Source: Bradyrhizobium viridifuturi (GTDB lineage: Bacteria; Pseudomonadota; Alphaproteobacteria; Rhizobiales; Xanthobacteraceae). Taken from it: DNA of 64,000 nt. The position numbers and the translations under genes are program-made. Shown here piece after piece: positions 54,414 to 63,868 of the stretch. Where the stretch lies: assembly GCF_001238275.1 (NCBI RefSeq), contig NZ_LGTB01000026.1:62001-126000 (forward strand), in the 5' to 3' direction. The notes below the pieces were generated by a model that was not told where the DNA came from, searched no databases, and saw only the letters and a list, made by a program, of their open reading frames with translations. Within the stretch, counting starts at the first letter, position 1. Every line of letters starts with the position of its first letter.

Positions 54414-55822
54414 AACGACCGCAGTCCCTTCACCGCGCTCGGCTCTGCTACCAGCTTCGCGAGCGCCGCGGACGCGATCCGCGCGGTCAGAGAATCTGCC
54501 CGGCTGGTCAGCACGATCGGGACGCGAGCACCAAGCACGAGGCCGGCAGCGGTCGCGCCGGCAAAATAGATCAACTGCTTGGCCAGCATGTTTCCTGCCT
54601 CGAGATCGGGCACTAGCAGGATGTCGGCGCGGCCCGCGACCGGCGAGACGATGCCCTTGGTCCGGGCCGCATCGGGGCTGATAGCATTGTCGAAGGCGAG
54701 CGGCCCATCGACCTTGGCGCCACTGATCTGGCCGCGCGAGGCCATCACGGTGAGCGCGGCGGCATCGAGTGTTGCCGGCATCTTGAGATTGACCGTTTCG
54801 ACGGCGGCCAGCACCGCGACCAGCGGCTCTTCCATGCCCAGCGTATGCAGGAGGTCGATGGCGTTCTGGCAGATGTCACGCTTTTCCTCTAGAGTCGGCC
54901 GGATGTTGATCGCCGCGTCGGTGACGATGAGCGGCTTCGCATAGGCTGGAACGTCCATGGCATAGACGTGGCTGATCCGCCGCTCGGTCCTTAGCCCAGA
55001 ACCGGACGCGACGACCGCGCCCAGCAACTCGTCGGTATGCAGGCTGCCCTTCACCAACACCGATACCTTGCCGGCAACCGCGAGTTCGACCGCGCGCGCC
55101 GCCGCGGCATGGCTGTGCGCCACTCCCTCGATCGTGATGCCGTCCAACGAGACCTGCGCCATTTCGGCGGCCGCGTGAATCTTCGCCACCGGTCCGATCA
55201 ACAGCGGCTCGAGCAGCCCCTCATCCCGAACCTCGATGGCAGCGAGGATCGCTTCCGGCGAGCACGGATGCACGATGGCTGCGCTGATCACTGGCCGGCT
55301 TCGGGCGTCCTTCACGAACGCCTCGTAGCGGTCGTGCCGCCGGAGCGAGACGTCGGGCAGCCTCGTCCGGGGCCATTCGATTGTGTAGTCAGGAGCAATC
55401 ACGGTCGCGGTGCCCGTCAGGACCTGATAGCCCGTCTTGTTGGTACAGACGGTGTCGAGCAACACGACGTGATTTTCCGGCCGCTTCTCCCTGACAGTAA
55501 CCGTTGCGGTGACCGTGTCGCCAGGCGCGACCGGCTTGAGAAATTTCAGATTCTGCTCGAGATAGATCGTGCCGGGACCGGGCAGCTTCGTACCCAGCAC
55601 CGCCGAGATCAGTGAGCCTGTCCACATCCCGTGTGCAACGATGTGACCGAAAAGATCCGTAGCGGCGAACGTCGCGTCTAGATGCGCCGGGTTCGCGTCA
55701 CCCGATACGGCTGCAAAAAGATCAATGTCGTCGCGTCCGATGATGCGCACCAGCGAAGCGGTATCGCCCACTTGCAGTTCGTCGAAAGTCCGGTTCTGGA
55801 GGAACGCCTCGTCCATACGCAT
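54410..55822 (-). CDS. Fusion of MaoC-like enoyl-CoA hydratase and phosphate acetyl/butyryltransferase
   Basis: 470 residues. Residues about 15-150 form a MaoC hot-dog domain with the hydratase signature DLFAAVSGDANPAHLDATFA and FGHIVAHGMW. From about 165 a phosphotransacetylase domain follows (ISAAIVHPCSPEAILAAIEV, VLVKGSLHTDELLGAVVASG, DAAINIRPTLEEKRDICQNA, SPVAGRADILLVPDLEAGNM). Bifunctional forms of this kind are known. It converts acyl-CoA plus phosphate to acyl phosphate, linking to an acetate kinase. ATGA overlaps join it to PHA synthase upstream and to truncated ackA downstream. Confidence 0.9.
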   Translation of the reverse strand: MRMDEAFLQNRTFDELQVGDTASLVRIIGRDDIDLFAAVSGDANPAHLDATFAATDLFGHIVAHGMWTGSLISAVLGTKLPGPGTIYLEQNLKFLKPVAPGDTVTATVTVREKRPENHVVLLDTVCTNKTGYQVLTGTATVIAPDYTIEWPRTRLPDVSLRRHDRYEAFVKDARSRPVISAAIVHPCSPEAILAAIEVRDEGLLEPLLIGPVAKIHAAAEMAQVSLDGITIEGVAHSHAAAARAVELAVAGKVSVLVKGSLHTDELLGAVVASGSGLRTERRISHVYAMDVPAYAKPLIVTDAAINIRPTLEEKRDICQNAIDLLHTLGMEEPLVAVLAAVETVNLKMPATLDAAALTVMASRGQISGAKVDGPLAFDNAISPDAARTKGIVSPVAGRADILLVPDLEAGNMLAKQLIYFAGATAAGLVLGARVPIVLTSRADSLTARIASAALAKLVAEPSAVKGLRSL

Positions 55823-57657
55823 CACCGCTGGAAGATATAGGTGCCGGGCGCTTTCTCGATTGGGACGTTGCCCTTCCCGGCGGCTCCCATCACCGGCGGC
55901 AGGACGCGCTCCGGTGCGGAATGGCTGACGAGCCATTCCGCCCAACCCACCCACCATGATCCGTCTTTCGGCACGGTCGCAGCAGCCCATTCGTCCGGGC
56001 CGAGACAGGAATCGGTGGTGCGCTTCAGGGCGATGCGAAAGTGTCGCCCGGAGCGGCCGGGCTCGCTAACGATGCCGGCATTGTGCCCGCCGCTCGTCAG
56101 CACGAAGGTTACGTCGGTATCGGTGAGATAGTGTATCTTGTAGACGGATCGCCATGGTGCCACATGGTCGCGTTCCGTACCGACGACGAACATCGGCGCA
56201 CGGATGTTCTGGAGCGCAGCCGGGCGCCCTCCAACCATGAAACGGCCAGCCGCAAGTTCGTTGTCGAGATAAAGCCGCTGTAAATACTCCGCATGCATCT
56301 TGTAAGGCATGCGGGTGGAGTCTGCGTTCCAGGCCATGAGATCGATCATCGGCGAGCGCTCGCCCATCAGGTAATCATGGACAAGCCGCGACCAGATGAG
56401 ATCATTGGTGCGCAAAAGCGAAAAGGCTCCCGCCATCTGATCGGCGGAAAGATAGCCCCTGTTCCACATCATGCTGTCGAGCAAATGCATCTGGCTGTGG
56501 TCGACGAAGAGCGCGAGTTCGCCGGGTTCGGTGAAATCCGTCTGGGCGGCGAATAGAGTGATGGACGCCAGTCGTTTATCGTCCGTGCGCGCCATGCCGG
56601 CCGCCGCGATCGATAGAAGCGTCCCTCCCAGGCAGTATCCGGTTGCATGGATCTTGCGGTCAGGAACGATGACGTTAACGGCATCGATTGCCGCCATGAT
56701 CCCCGACCGCCGGTAATCGTCCATCGTGAGATCACGGTCCTCGGCGGTCGGATTGCGCCATGAGATGCAAAAAACTGTATGGCCCCTCCCGACAAGGTAG
56801 CGGACGAGTGAATTCTGCGGTGACAGATCGAGGATGTAGTATTTCATGATCCAGGCCGGCACGATCAGTACTGGCTCGGCCAACACTGTCTCCGTCGTCG
56901 CTGCATACTGGATCAGCTCAATGAGATGGTTTCGGTAGACGACCTTGCCGGGCGTGACAGCGACATCCCTCCCAGGGAGGAAATCCTCGGTGCCCACAGG
57001 CGGCTGCCCCGCGGCAAGTCGGGTTACGTCCTCCAGCCAGTTCTGCCCGCCTTGAACGAAGTTCGCCCCGCCGGTCTCGATCGTCTTCCCGACCACTTCG
57101 GGATTAGTGAAGGGATTGTTGGACGGCGAGAATATGTCGAGGAACTGCCGCGCGGAAAAGGACACCACGTCCTCATGATGCGGCATGACACCGGGCACTT
57201 CGTGCGTGACGTTGTGCCACCATTGCTGATTGAGCAGAAACGCCTGAGCCCAGAAACTGAAAGGTTGTATCTGCCATCCCTCTGCGCGAAACCGATAATC
57301 GCCGAGCAACGGCTCGATGCACGGGGGGGCGTCGGGATGAACGCCCGCTGCGGCGAGATAAGACAGCAGCCGGCTTGCCTTACGCGACGCTTTGTCGACG
57401 AGTTCTAGGCGCTTGCCCGGAGCCGATGAGAGGTGAATCGCCCAATCGATGAAAGCGAGGGCAAGCGAAGCCGGCGAAAGTCCCGCTGTCGACTGTGCGG
57501 TAAGAGCTTCGCGTATCCGGTCAATCGTTCGGAAAGTTTCGCTGCCAACACTCTCGTCGGCTCGCGCCAGCTCCTTCGACGGGGCAGTCGACCCGGCCCG
57601 TGTCGAAATGGAAGGCGTCCGGACCTTTACCGGCTCGAGCGATGTTGCGGTACTCAT
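55822..57657 (-). CDS. phaC: Class I poly(3-hydroxyalkanoate) synthase
   Basis: 611 residues. N-terminal PhaC domain (QQWWHNVTHEVPGVMPHHED, SPSNNPFTNPEVVGKT), then an alpha/beta-hydrolase core with the synthase nucleophile Cys342 in GYCLGGT, and the His in TSGGHNAGIVSEPG. It polymerises hydroxyacyl-CoA to storage polyester. Size fits class I. Weak ribosome site ahead of ATG 57657. First gene in an operon with the MaoC-Pta fusion, so carbon storage and acyl-phosphate overflow appear co-regulated, perhaps under low oxygen. Confidence 0.92.
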   Translation of the reverse strand: MSTATSLEPVKVRTPSISTRAGSTAPSKELARADESVGSETFRTIDRIREALTAQSTAGLSPASLALAFIDWAIHLSSAPGKRLELVDKASRKASRLLSYLAAAGVHPDAPPCIEPLLGDYRFRAEGWQIQPFSFWAQAFLLNQQWWHNVTHEVPGVMPHHEDVVSFSARQFLDIFSPSNNPFTNPEVVGKTIETGGANFVQGGQNWLEDVTRLAAGQPPVGTEDFLPGRDVAVTPGKVVYRNHLIELIQYAATTETVLAEPVLIVPAWIMKYYILDLSPQNSLVRYLVGRGHTVFCISWRNPTAEDRDLTMDDYRRSGIMAAIDAVNVIVPDRKIHATGYCLGGTLLSIAAAGMARTDDKRLASITLFAAQTDFTEPGELALFVDHSQMHLLDSMMWNRGYLSADQMAGAFSLLRTNDLIWSRLVHDYLMGERSPMIDLMAWNADSTRMPYKMHAEYLQRLYLDNELAAGRFMVGGRPAALQNIRAPMFVVGTERDHVAPWRSVYKIHYLTDTDVTFVLTSGGHNAGIVSEPGRSGRHFRIALKRTTDSCLGPDEWAAATVPKDGSWWVGWAEWLVSHSAPERVLPPVMGAAGKGNVPIEKAPGTYIFQR

Positions 57658-57669
57658 TAGTAAATCTTT

Positions 57670-58275
57670 CTACCCCGTCAGCCGCCTATGCCCCTGAGCG
57701 ACGGGATCTACCTTCATCATCTCCTCGATGACATTTGCGATCAGGCCCTCGAGTTCGCTGCGCTCGGCCTTGAACAAGGGTGCGATACGAAGCACATTTC
57801 TGAAAATTCTTACCCCGGCCAAGAAGGCCGCGATCAGTGTGGCGCGACTGGCCGCTGGTTGGTCGAGCTTCTCGGCAAGCGGATTGATGAAATCTTTCAG
57901 GATGAACTGGCGCACGACCCGCGCCGCGTCCTCGCTTGCAAACGAGCGGACGACAATGTCGAGCGGCCCAATATTGCCGTGGGAACGCGTGGCGTCGCGT
58001 GCAAAGACCTGCTGGGCGAGCGAGCAAGCGACCTCTCCCGTGCCGCTTGTAGGTAAATGAACGGGGCGTATTGCGGCCTCGACGGCTTCGGCAAAGAGCC
58101 GTTTCTTTGAACCGAAGCAGCGATGTACGTAAGAAACATCAATGCCGACGTCTGCAGCGATGTCTCGTAGTCCGGTCTCCTCATAAGAGCGTCTCGAAAA
58201 CCGCAGAACCGCAGCATTCAGGATGCGATCGCGCGTAGAGATCTCTGGTTTCTGCACTGCAGATTGACGGCGCAT
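57670..58275 (-). CDS. TetR-family transcriptional regulator
   Basis: About 201 residues from ATG 58275, chosen for GGAGGTGCCC just upstream; the frame extends to 58314. Helix-turn-helix: RILNAAVLRFSRRSYEETGL, RDIAADVGIDVSYVHRCFGS, with an unusual HRCF instead of YHHF. The C-terminal part is a helical ligand domain. It ends 13 bases before phaC on the same strand, so it is probably part of, or regulates, that operon and perhaps the divergent efflux genes. Confidence 0.88.
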   Translation of the reverse strand: MRRQSAVQKPEISTRDRILNAAVLRFSRRSYEETGLRDIAADVGIDVSYVHRCFGSKKRLFAEAVEAAIRPVHLPTSGTGEVACSLAQQVFARDATRSHGNIGPLDIVVRSFASEDAARVVRQFILKDFINPLAEKLDQPAASRATLIAAFLAGVRIFRNVLRIAPLFKAERSELEGLIANVIEEMMKVDPVAQGHRRLTG

Positions 58276-58769
58276 GGGCACCTCCAGAAAGCCCATTGCG
58301 ATAGCCAAATACATCCACTATCGCATTTTGGTCAACGTATGCTGACTACGATCAATCCCCGACCTCACCGGCGACGCATTGATTACCCTGCTCCGGTCAA
58401 CAATCGTTGACATAGATCAAAGCGTGGCCGGACACGGCGGATAATTTTTCAATTGTCGAGTGAGACGCGAACCAATGGTGGAACTTCCCGATGGTAGCGG
58501 AACAGACGATAATCGACGTACAATCGTGGGTGGCTAATTTCAAGTTTCCATTCCTGGAAAACCCTGAATGGCTAACGTCATTCTCCGAAGGGCCGATGAA
58601 GGATTACGCAACCTGCGTGGCTTCTCGCCCCGCCTCACTTGGCAGATGACTTTCATCGAAAGATTCTTCTCTCCGAGGCTGTAATGACTGCAATCGTTCA
58701 TGATCATGCTCTCGGCGCGCCTCTCATCTGTGTGCAAGCGAGAGCCCTCCATTGGGAGCTTGCGCCAAA
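58276..58769. promoter_or_regulatory. Divergent promoter region between TetR/PHA and efflux operons
   Basis: About 490 bases holding the promoters of the minus-strand TetR-phaC-pta transcript and the plus-strand efflux operon. Besides the FNR/FixK-type box at 58407, A+T-rich stretches occur at about 58310-58350 and 58440-58460. No gene with coding character was seen. Confidence 0.5.
58407..58420. promoter_or_regulatory. FNR/FixK-type box
   Basis: TTGACATAGATCAA fits the TTGA-N6-TCAA design of FNR/FixK-family sites, with C instead of T at position 5. In rhizobia FixK-type proteins activate low-oxygen genes. It lies about 130 bases upstream of the TetR start and about 350 upstream of the efflux operon; a position suiting the minus-strand operon is more likely. 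Confidence 0.6.
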
Positions 58770-59859
58770 TTGGAGGAAAGTCCGCTGATAACAAAGTCCA
58801 GCAAGCGTTGGCTGATAGCTACGCTCGTCGTAACGCTCGCCGGGGGCGGCTATTATGCCTGGCAGAAACTCGGAAGCCGCAGTCTTCCCGAAGGGATCGC
58901 CGCCGGGAATGGCCGCATCGAAGCGATCGAGATTGACGTCTCGACCAAAACTCCCGGACGAATCCGGGAGATTTTAGTCAACGAGGGTGAATTCGTCACT
59001 GCGGGACAGGTGCTCGCCCGCATGGACACCGATCAGCTGGAGGCGCAGCGTCGTCAGGCAATGGCGCAACTGCACCGGGCCAGCGTCGGTGTCGATACCG
59101 CAAGGAGCCTGGTGACCCAGCGTGAGGCCGAGAGAACAGCGGCGGTCGCCGTCCTGGCGCAGCGCGAAGCACAGTTCGATACCGCGGACAGAAAGCTGGC
59201 GCGATCGGAGGTACTGATCAAGACCAACGCCGTTTCCCAGCAGGTCCTCGACGACGATCGTGCGAGCGCGCAAGGAATGAAGGCAGCGGTCGCAGCGGCG
59301 CAGGCCCAGGTCGCCGCCTCGGACGCCGCGATCAGCGCTGCCAAGGCACAAGTCATCGACGCTGGGGCTGCGATCGACGCCGCCAAGGCGGCGATCGAAA
59401 GCATCACGGTCGAAATCGACGACAGCACTTTGAAATCGCCGCGCGACGGGCGCGTGCAGTACCGCGTCGCCCAGCCCAGCGAAGTGCTTGCCGCCGGAGG
59501 GCGCGTTCTCAACCTCGTCGATCTCGGCGACGTCTATATGACGTTTTTTTCTGCCGACTGCCCAGGCTGGCAGCGTTGCGATCGGAGCCGACGTTCGTCT
59601 GGTGCTCGACGCCATCCCGCAGTACGTAATTCCAGCCAAGGCCACGTTCGTCGCTGACGTCGCCCAGTTCACGCCGAAAACCGTAGAGACCGAGGAAGAG
59701 CGCCAGAAGCTGATGTTCCGCATCAAGGCGCATATTTCTCCGGAGCTGCTGCGGAAATATATCAAGCAAGTCAAAACCGGCCTTCCCGGCATGGCCTATG
59801 TCCAGCTCGATCCGAAGGCCAAATGGCCGGCAAGCCTCAAGGGAATGCTCGTGCAATGA
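58770..59859 (+). CDS. HlyD-type adaptor of an ABC efflux system, with a frameshift in a T7 tract
   Basis: Membrane anchor KRWLIATLVVTLAGGGYYAW, lipoyl half GRIEAIEIDVSTKTPGRIRE, long coiled coil (about residues 80-215) and second lipoyl half LKSPRDGRVQYRVAQPSEVL, as in YbhG/YhiI. After DVYMTFF a run of seven T (59534-59540) shifts the frame; six T would continue LPTAQAGSVAIGADVRLVLD to the end at 59859. So either an indel, a sequencing error or slippage. No ATG fits the start: TTG 58770 is used here, but GGAGG at 58772 points to an in-frame CTG at 58785. Confidence 0.78.
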
Positions 59860-62645
59860 GCGATCGTCCTATCGGCGATGCAGCTGCCGTCGTTCCCGTC
59901 GTGCGACTGAGCACGGTGGGACTGACATACGGCAAGACGGCCGCGCTCCAAGCCGTCACTCTCGACATGCCGGCGGGCGGCGTGGTCGGATTGATCGGTC
60001 CGGATGGCGTCGGCAAGTCAAGCCTGCTGGCGCTGATCGCGGGTGCGCGCGCCGTTCAGACCGGGCATATCGAGGTGCTCGGCGGCGACATCGCCGATGC
60101 CGGCCTCCGCAGGCGGATTTGCCCGCGGATCGCCTATATGCCGCAAGGTCTCGGCAAGAACCTTTATCCCACCCTCTCCGTATTCGAGAATGTCGACTTC
60201 TTCGGCCGTCTGTTCGGCCATAACAGGCGCGAGCGGGAACGCCGCGTCAAGGCGCTGCTGCAAAGCACGGGGCTCGCCCCGTTCGCGGATCGGCCGGCCG
60301 GCAAACTGTCGGGCGGCATGAAGCAGAAGCTTGGCCTGTGCTGCGCGCTGATCCACGACCCTGATCTCTTGATTCTCGACGAGCCCACGACCGGCGTCGA
60401 TCCGCTGTCGCGCCGCCAGTTCTGGGAATTGATCGCCGATATTCGCAGCGAACGCCCCGGCATGAGCGTCGTCGTCGCTACCGCCTATATGGAGGAAGCC
60501 GCCGGCTTCGACTGGCTGGTGGCGATTGATGGGGGGCGCGTGCTCGCCACCGGCGCTCCCGCTGAACTGCTGCAGCAGACCAACGCAACCACCGTCGACG
60601 CAGCCTTTGTCGCGTTGCTCCCGGAGGCGAAACGCCGCGGCTATTCGCAGGTGGTGATTCCGCCCCGACCCGGAACGCTCGATGGCAACGTCGCCATCGA
60701 AGCCGAACATCTCACTATGCGGTTCGACGACTTCACCGCGGTCGATGACGTCAGCTTCCGCATCGAACGCGGCGAGATCTTCGGCTTCCTTGGCTCGAAC
60801 GGGTGCGGCAAGACGACAACGATGAAGATGCTCACCGGACTGTTGCCGGCGACTGACGGCACCGCAAAATTGTTCGGACACGAGGTCGATCCGAACGACA
60901 TGGATGTCCGGCGCCGCGTCGGCTACATGTCACAGGCTTTCTCGCTTTACTCCGAACTCACGGTGCGGCAGAACCTCGAACTACACGCGCGTTTGTTCCG
61001 CATGCCTCGCGACGCCATTGCATCCCGGGTCGAGGCGATGGCGCATCGCTTCGACCTCGTCGACGTCATGGACTCCCTTCCCGATCCGCTGCCGCTCGGA
61101 ATCCGGCAGCGGCTGTCGCTTGCGGTAGCGATGATCCATTCGCCCGACATCCTAATTCTCGACGAGCCGACATCGGGGGTCGATCCGGTGGCGCGCGACG
61201 GCTTCTGGCAGATCCTATCCGATCTTTCCCGCAAGGATAACGTCACCATTTTCATTTCGACGCATTTCATGAACGAGGCGCAGCGCTGCGATCGCATCTC
61301 GCTCATGCATGCGGGCAAGGTGCTTGCCAGCGACGCGCCGGCGCGGATCATCGAGCGTCGCGGTTCCGCCAGCCTCGAGGAAGCGTTCGTGGCCTATCTG
61401 GAGGACGCGATCGGCGAGGTGAAGGCTGCGCCCCTGGTTGCCGGCGCGGCGGTGGCGCCTGCACCGGCGACCGAGCCTGGCGAAAAGGAAGTCGCAGGGC
61501 GGGGCGGGGCCAGCCAACTCCTCGATCTCCGGCGCATGCTCGCCTACACGCGGCGAGAGACGCTCGAACTGCGACGCGACCCGATCCGCGCCACGCTCGC
61601 GATCGTCGGCAGCGTCATCCTGATGTTCGTGATCGGCTACGGCATCAACCTCGACGTTGAGAACCTGACTTTCGCCGCGCTTGATCGCGACGACACCGCC
61701 ATCAGCCGCGACTACATCCTGCAGATCGCAGGATCGCGCTATTTCGAGGAAAGGAGTCCGATCCTCGATTACGCGGATCTCGACCGGCGCATGCGCAGCG
61801 GCGAAGTCAGCGTGGCGATCGAAATTCCACCCGGCTTCGGGCGCGACGTATCGCGCGGCAAGACCGTCGCGATCGGCGCATGGATCGATGGCGCCATGCC
61901 GACGCGCGCAGAGACCGCGCGCGGCTACGTGCAGGCCATGCACGCGAGCTGGCTGACGGGGAAGGCCCGGGAGCTTTACGGCGCGGCCGCAACCGCCGGG
62001 AGCTATCAGCTCGAGGTCCGTTATCGCTATAACCCCGGCATCAAGAGCCTGGTCGCCATGGCACCGGCGGTCATCCCGCTGCTGTTGATGATGATCCCGG
62101 CCATGCTGGCGGCGCTCAGCGTCGTCCGGGAAAAGGAACTCGGATCGATCATCAATTTATACACGACACCGGTGACGCGGCTCGAATTCCTGATCAGCAA
62201 GCAGATTCCCTATGTCGCGCTCGCCATGCTGAACGCCGTTCTGCTGACCGCCTTCGCCATCTTCGCGTTTCAGGTCCCGTTTACCGGCAGCCTGCTCACC
62301 TTCGCCTGCGGTGCACTTCTCTACGTTGTGGTAGCGACCGCGATGGGGCTCGTGATCTCGACCTTCATGAGCAGTCAGATCGCGGCCATTTTCGGGACCG
62401 CGCTGATCACCTTGATCCCGGCCATTCAATATTCCGGATTGATCGACCCGGTATCCTCGCTCCAGGGCTTCGGTGCCTTCATAGGACGGATTTACCCCGC
62501 CACCTATTTCGTCAACATCACCCGCGGCACCTTCTCGAAGGCACTCGGCTTCAGCGATCTGGCGGACTCGTTCCTGCCGCTGCTCATCGCCATCCCGCTC
62601 CTGCTCGGGCTTGGCGTGGCGCTCCTCAAGAAACAGGCGAAGTGA
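59856..62645 (+). CDS. Fused ABC efflux protein: two ATPase domains plus permease (RbbA/YhiH type)
   Basis: 929 residues from ATG 59856, overlapping the previous stop by ATGA. First ATPase: Walker A GPDGVGKSS, signature KLSGGMKQKLGL, Walker B LLILDEPTTGVD. Second ATPase (from about residue 285): GSNGCGKTT, a weaker signature PLGIRQRLSLAVA, ILILDEPTSGVD. The C-terminal 370 residues are an ABC-2 permease with a large periplasmic domain between the first helix and five later ones. It should drive export of a small molecule with the adjacent permease and adaptor. Confidence 0.92.
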   Translation: MSDRPIGDAAAVVPVVRLSTVGLTYGKTAALQAVTLDMPAGGVVGLIGPDGVGKSSLLALIAGARAVQTGHIEVLGGDIADAGLRRRICPRIAYMPQGLGKNLYPTLSVFENVDFFGRLFGHNRRERERRVKALLQSTGLAPFADRPAGKLSGGMKQKLGLCCALIHDPDLLILDEPTTGVDPLSRRQFWELIADIRSERPGMSVVVATAYMEEAAGFDWLVAIDGGRVLATGAPAELLQQTNATTVDAAFVALLPEAKRRGYSQVVIPPRPGTLDGNVAIEAEHLTMRFDDFTAVDDVSFRIERGEIFGFLGSNGCGKTTTMKMLTGLLPATDGTAKLFGHEVDPNDMDVRRRVGYMSQAFSLYSELTVRQNLELHARLFRMPRDAIASRVEAMAHRFDLVDVMDSLPDPLPLGIRQRLSLAVAMIHSPDILILDEPTSGVDPVARDGFWQILSDLSRKDNVTIFISTHFMNEAQRCDRISLMHAGKVLASDAPARIIERRGSASLEEAFVAYLEDAIGEVKAAPLVAGAAVAPAPATEPGEKEVAGRGGASQLLDLRRMLAYTRRETLELRRDPIRATLAIVGSVILMFVIGYGINLDVENLTFAALDRDDTAISRDYILQIAGSRYFEERSPILDYADLDRRMRSGEVSVAIEIPPGFGRDVSRGKTVAIGAWIDGAMPTRAETARGYVQAMHASWLTGKARELYGAAATAGSYQLEVRYRYNPGIKSLVAMAPAVIPLLLMMIPAMLAALSVVREKELGSIINLYTTPVTRLEFLISKQIPYVALAMLNAVLLTAFAIFAFQVPFTGSLLTFACGALLYVVVATAMGLVISTFMSSQIAAIFGTALITLIPAIQYSGLIDPVSSLQGFGAFIGRIYPATYFVNITRGTFSKALGFSDLADSFLPLLIAIPLLLGLGVALLKKQAK

Positions 62646-63760
62646 GCATGCGTCTGGCCAACGTCCTGCAACTCGGCGTCAAGGAACTGCGCGGCCTGAT
62701 GCGCGACCCGATGCTGATGGTTCTGATCGTCTACGCCTTCACGCTGTCGGTCTACACGGCGTCAAAAGCGATACCCGAAACTCTGAACCGCGCGGCGATC
62801 GCTGTCGTCGACGAGGACCAATCGCCGATATCGTCCCGGATCATCACAGCGTTCAATCCGCCTTATTTTTCGATACCGCGGCTGATCACCCAGAGCGAGA
62901 TGGACCGCCGCATGGACGCCGGTCTCGACACCTTCGCACTCGACATTCCACCGGATTTTCAGCGCGACCTGCTGGCCAAGCGATCGCCAACCATCCAGCT
63001 CAACATCGATGCCACCCGCATGACGCAAGCCTTTACCGGCGGCGGCTATATCCAATCGATCGTATCAGGCGAAGTCGGTGAATTCCTCAATCGCTATCGG
63101 GACTCGACCACCGTGCCGGTCGATCTGGCGCTCCGCGCACGATTCAATCCCCAGCTCAACAAGAGCTGGTTCGGCGCGATCAACCAAGTCATCAACTCCA
63201 TCACCATGCTCTCGATCATTCTGACCGGCGCGGCGCTGATCCGCGAGCGCGAGCACGGCACCATCGAGCATCTGCTGGTGATGCCGGTCACCCCGTTCGA
63301 AATCATGGCGAGCAAGATTTGGTCGATGGGCCTCGTCGTGCTCGCGGCTTCCAGCGTAGCCCTGCTGGCGGTGGTCCAGGGTTTTCTCGCGGTTCCGATC
63401 GAGGGCTCGATGGTATTATTTCTCCTCGGCGCGACGCTGCATCTTTTCGCCACGACCTGCATGGGCATCTTCCTCGCCACCATGGCGGGCACCATGCCGC
63501 AGTTCGGCCTGCTGCTGATGCTTATCTTGTTGCCGTTGCAGGCCTTGTCGGGAGCGACGACGCCGCGGGAGAGCATGCCCGCAATCATCCAGGACATCAT
63601 GCTCGCCGCACCGAATACGCATTTTGTGATCCTGGCACAGTCCGTCCTGTTCCGCAGCGCCGGCCTCGACGTCGTCTGGCCGCAGCTCCTGTCGCTGCTC
63701 GGTATTGGCGCGATACTGTTCGTGTTATCGCTGCGACGATTCAGGCAGTTCCTGAGATAG
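62642..63760 (+). CDS. ABC-2 type permease (YhhJ/YbhR type)
   Basis: 372 residues. First helix MLMVLIVYAFTLSVYTA, a periplasmic domain of about 150 residues, then helices INSITMLSIILTGAALIR, VVLAASSVALLAVVQGFL, MVLFLLGATLHLFATTCMGI and QFGLLLMLILLPLQALSGAT. Starts at GTG 62642 overlapping the previous stop; ATG 62648 is an alternative. It completes a three-gene efflux operon (adaptor, fused ATPase-permease, permease). An outer-membrane channel is not in view. Confidence 0.92.
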   Translation: MSMRLANVLQLGVKELRGLMRDPMLMVLIVYAFTLSVYTASKAIPETLNRAAIAVVDEDQSPISSRIITAFNPPYFSIPRLITQSEMDRRMDAGLDTFALDIPPDFQRDLLAKRSPTIQLNIDATRMTQAFTGGGYIQSIVSGEVGEFLNRYRDSTTVPVDLALRARFNPQLNKSWFGAINQVINSITMLSIILTGAALIREREHGTIEHLLVMPVTPFEIMASKIWSMGLVVLAASSVALLAVVQGFLAVPIEGSMVLFLLGATLHLFATTCMGIFLATMAGTMPQFGLLLMLILLPLQALSGATTPRESMPAIIQDIMLAAPNTHFVILAQSVLFRSAGLDVVWPQLLSLLGIGAILFVLSLRRFRQFLR

Positions 63761-63847
63761 AGGCTAGATCGAACCTACCTGAAGGTGCAGTCGCGCCATT
63801 CGCGGTCAGGAGGATGGATGTCAAACCTTGCGTCGAAGGGTTCGCAG

Positions 63848-63868
63848 ATAGGGGAATCGAGCCCCTAT
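63848..63868. terminator. Possible hairpin after the efflux operon
   Basis: ATAGGGG at 63848-63854 and CCCCTAT at 63862-63868 enclose a 7-base loop and are followed by TTTGAG. Weak as an intrinsic terminator, but the position, 88 bases past the permease stop, is right. The remaining bases to 64000 hold no clear gene. Confidence 0.4.
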
